This document shows, in pieces, positions 62,740 to 64,000 of a DNA stretch of 64,000 nucleotides (position 1 is the first letter of the stretch; each line of letters opens with the position of its first letter). Below the pieces are notes generated by a model, which was not told where the DNA came from, did no database searches, and saw nothing but the letters and a program-made list of their open reading frames with translations. The stretch comes from Pseudomonas azotoformans (GTDB lineage: Bacteria > Pseudomonadota > Gammaproteobacteria > Pseudomonadales > Pseudomonadaceae), in assembly GCF_900103345.1 (NCBI RefSeq), contig NZ_LT629702.1, forward strand, positions 1,674,001-1,738,000. The letters are read 5' to 3'. The position numbers were made by a program, and so were the translations under genes.

Positions 62740-63576
62740 ATGCCTAACACCGATCTAGCCACGTCGTTCAGCGGCCAATATTTTGTCGTCACCGGCAGCA
62801 CCCAGGGCCTGGGCGCGGCGGTGGCCCGTACCCTGGCAAGCCGTGGCGCCGCCGGGCTGATCATCTGCGGGCGACGTCGCGCCCAGGGCGAAGAGCAGGT
62901 GCGGCAGTTGGCCCAGCTGGATTGCCAGGCGTTTTTTGTCGAGGCAGACCTGGAGAAGGTCGAGGACTGCCGCGCGATCATCGATGCGGCGCGCACCCAT
63001 TTCGGCACCTTGCATGGACTGGTCAACTGCGCCGGGATGTCGGATCGCGGCACCATCCTGGACACCTCGCCGGAATTGTTTGATCGGCTGATGGCGGTGA
63101 ATGTGCGGGCGCCGTTTTTCCTGATGCAGGAAGCGCTGAAGCTGATGATCAGTAAAGGCGTAGAAGGCGCGGTGGTGAACATCCAGAGCGTCACCGGGCA
63201 TGGCGGGCAATCGTTCCTGAGTGCCTATGCCGCGTCCAAGGGCGCGCTGGCGATCCTCACCAAGAACGTGGCATTCAGCGCCCTGCGCAATCGCATCCGG
63301 GTCAATGGCCTGAACATCGGCTGGATGGACACGCCCCACGAAGATGACATCCAGCGCCAGTACCACGGTGCCCAGGATGGCTGGCTGGAAAAGGCCGAGC
63401 GCGCACAGCCGTTCGGGCGCCTGCTCAAGCCTGAAGAAGTGGCGCGCAGCGTGGCCTTCCTGCTGTCCAGCGAGTCGGGAATGATGACCGGCTCGGTGAT
63501 CGATCTGGAACAAGGCGTGGTCGGCTGTACCGACGGCGGCAGCCCGCAACCGAATCAGGCGCTGGGAGGTGTGTGA
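62740..63576 (+). CDS. SDR-family oxidoreductase
   Basis: 278 residues from ATG 62740 with GGGAGA upstream. [20 protein letters not shown] binds NAD(P), [11 protein letters not shown] is the NAG motif, [12 protein letters not shown] supplies Ser, and [13 protein letters not shown] the catalytic Tyr and Lys. All active-site residues are present. Its stop overlaps the next ATG (TGATG), so it is co-translated with a PhyH-type oxygenase gene. With the divergent Gfo/Idh and LacI genes this is a polyol or sugar catabolic cluster (inference). Confidence 0.9.
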   Translation: MPNTDLATSFSGQYFVVTGSTQGLGAAVARTLASRGAAGLIICGRRRAQGEEQVRQLAQLDCQAFFVEADLEKVEDCRAIIDAARTHFGTLHGLVNCAGMSDRGTILDTSPELFDRLMAVNVRAPFFLMQEALKLMISKGVEGAVVNIQSVTGHGGQSFLSAYAASKGALAILTKNVAFSALRNRIRVNGLNIGWMDTPHEDDIQRQYHGAQDGWLEKAERAQPFGRLLKPEEVARSVAFLLSSESGMMTGSVIDLEQGVVGCTDGGSPQPNQALGGV

Positions 63577-64000
63577 TGGCGGCGTTCGTGACGGAACAGG
63601 CCGTGCGCCTGGCGGACTTCAGCGAGATCTGTGCGCAGCGCGTGAGCCGGGAAGATTACCCCCTCTGCGCTGAAGTACAGAGCAATGTGCCGATCTATCA
63701 GGCCCACACCCTGCGCAACAACGACCGCCTGGCGGTGATGAATGAACTGCACCGCCTGTTCCGCGAGGGGCCTGGGGTGATGGTGGTGCGCCAGGCCTAC
63801 GAAGACCTGGAGGTGGTCGACCGCCACAGCCGGGTGTTCGAGGCGATCTTCGCCCATGAGGCGGCGCAGGGCGTGGCGGCCGATCACTTTGCCAAGGCTG
63901 GCAGCAACGGGCGCATCTGGAATTCATTGCAGAAAGCCGCGTTGCAGTCGCCGGAATCCTTTGTGGAGTACTACGCCAACCCGCTGCTGGGGTTGATCGC
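63576..64000 (+). CDS. Phytanoyl-CoA dioxygenase-family protein, N-terminal part (cut by window edge)
   Basis: 141 codons are open from the ATG overlapping the SDR stop to the window edge. RLFREGPGVMVVRQAYEDLE VVD and the later ADHFAKAGSNGRIWNSLQKA fit the N-terminal helices and cofactor-binding region of PhyH-type Fe(II)/2-oxoglutarate oxygenases, as seen in bacterial sugar-related clusters. The HxD...H iron ligands lie beyond the edge, so activity cannot be judged. Confidence 0.7.
   Translation, partial: MAAFVTEQAVRLADFSEICAQRVSREDYPLCAEVQSNVPIYQAHTLRNNDRLAVMNELHRLFREGPGVMVVRQAYEDLEVVDRHSRVFEAIFAHEAAQGVAADHFAKAGSNGRIWNSLQKAALQSPESFVEYYANPLLGLI

Overview
The window looks like chromosomal DNA of a fluorescent pseudomonad (Pseudomonas fluorescens group). 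Reasons: high GC with G/C-ending codons; protein sequences that read as Pseudomonas versions throughout (Aer-like receptor, NirBD, ProP, Fsr, UvsE, OsmC-YcaO protein); and REP/REPIN repeats built on GTAGGAGCGAGCTTGCTCGCGA, typical of this group. No tRNA, rRNA, CRISPR array, insertion sequence or prophage was seen.

Layout. 1-763: umuDC behind a LexA box. 764-1550: structured leader plus a small hypothetical gene. 1.6-6.6 kb: exporter, small enzymes, a GDSL esterase, a lipoprotein, then a hairpin-rich gap with a possible micro-ORF. 6.7-10.2 kb: DapA-like aldolase and a reverse-transsulfuration pair (cystathionine beta-synthase, gamma-lyase). 10.3-14.3 kb: OsmC-YcaO fusion and an aerotaxis receptor. 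14.5-18.6 kb: two transporters, a frameshifted SDR gene, a methyltransferase and its divergent TetR regulator. 18.6-29.2 kb: accessory patchwork with lower-GC small genes, MocR/benE, acetyltransferases, a deleted FAD-oxidase remnant, and a FAD monooxygenase/MarR pair with two matching operators.

29.4-36.9 kb is the nitrate-assimilation locus and the most informative region. nirBD and a nitrate reductase fused to its own diflavin reductase are divergent. Each has a -24/-12 sigma-54 promoter followed by a leader with two hexaloop hairpins (A at loop position 1, G at position 4), the second overlapping an intrinsic terminator. This is the architecture of an ANTAR-protein (NasT-type) antitermination target, present twice, with a REPIN between the two promoters. 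The fused enzyme should reduce nitrate to nitrite with NADPH and NirBD should reduce nitrite to ammonium.

37-60 kb: Cache chemoreceptor, hydrolase with LysR gene, nucleotidyltransferase/P-loop kinase pair, SphA-like outer membrane protein, UV endonuclease, sorbosone-dehydrogenase-like lipoprotein, several regulators and MFS transporters, ProP, a GAF protein and two c-di-GMP enzymes. 59.7 kb: lower-GC astacin-like protease. 60.5-64 kb: divergent sugar/polyol-type cluster (Gfo/Idh dehydrogenase and LacI regulator on minus; SDR and a PhyH-type oxygenase, cut by the window edge, on plus).

All family assignments come from reading translated sequence and recalled family features; no database search was run.
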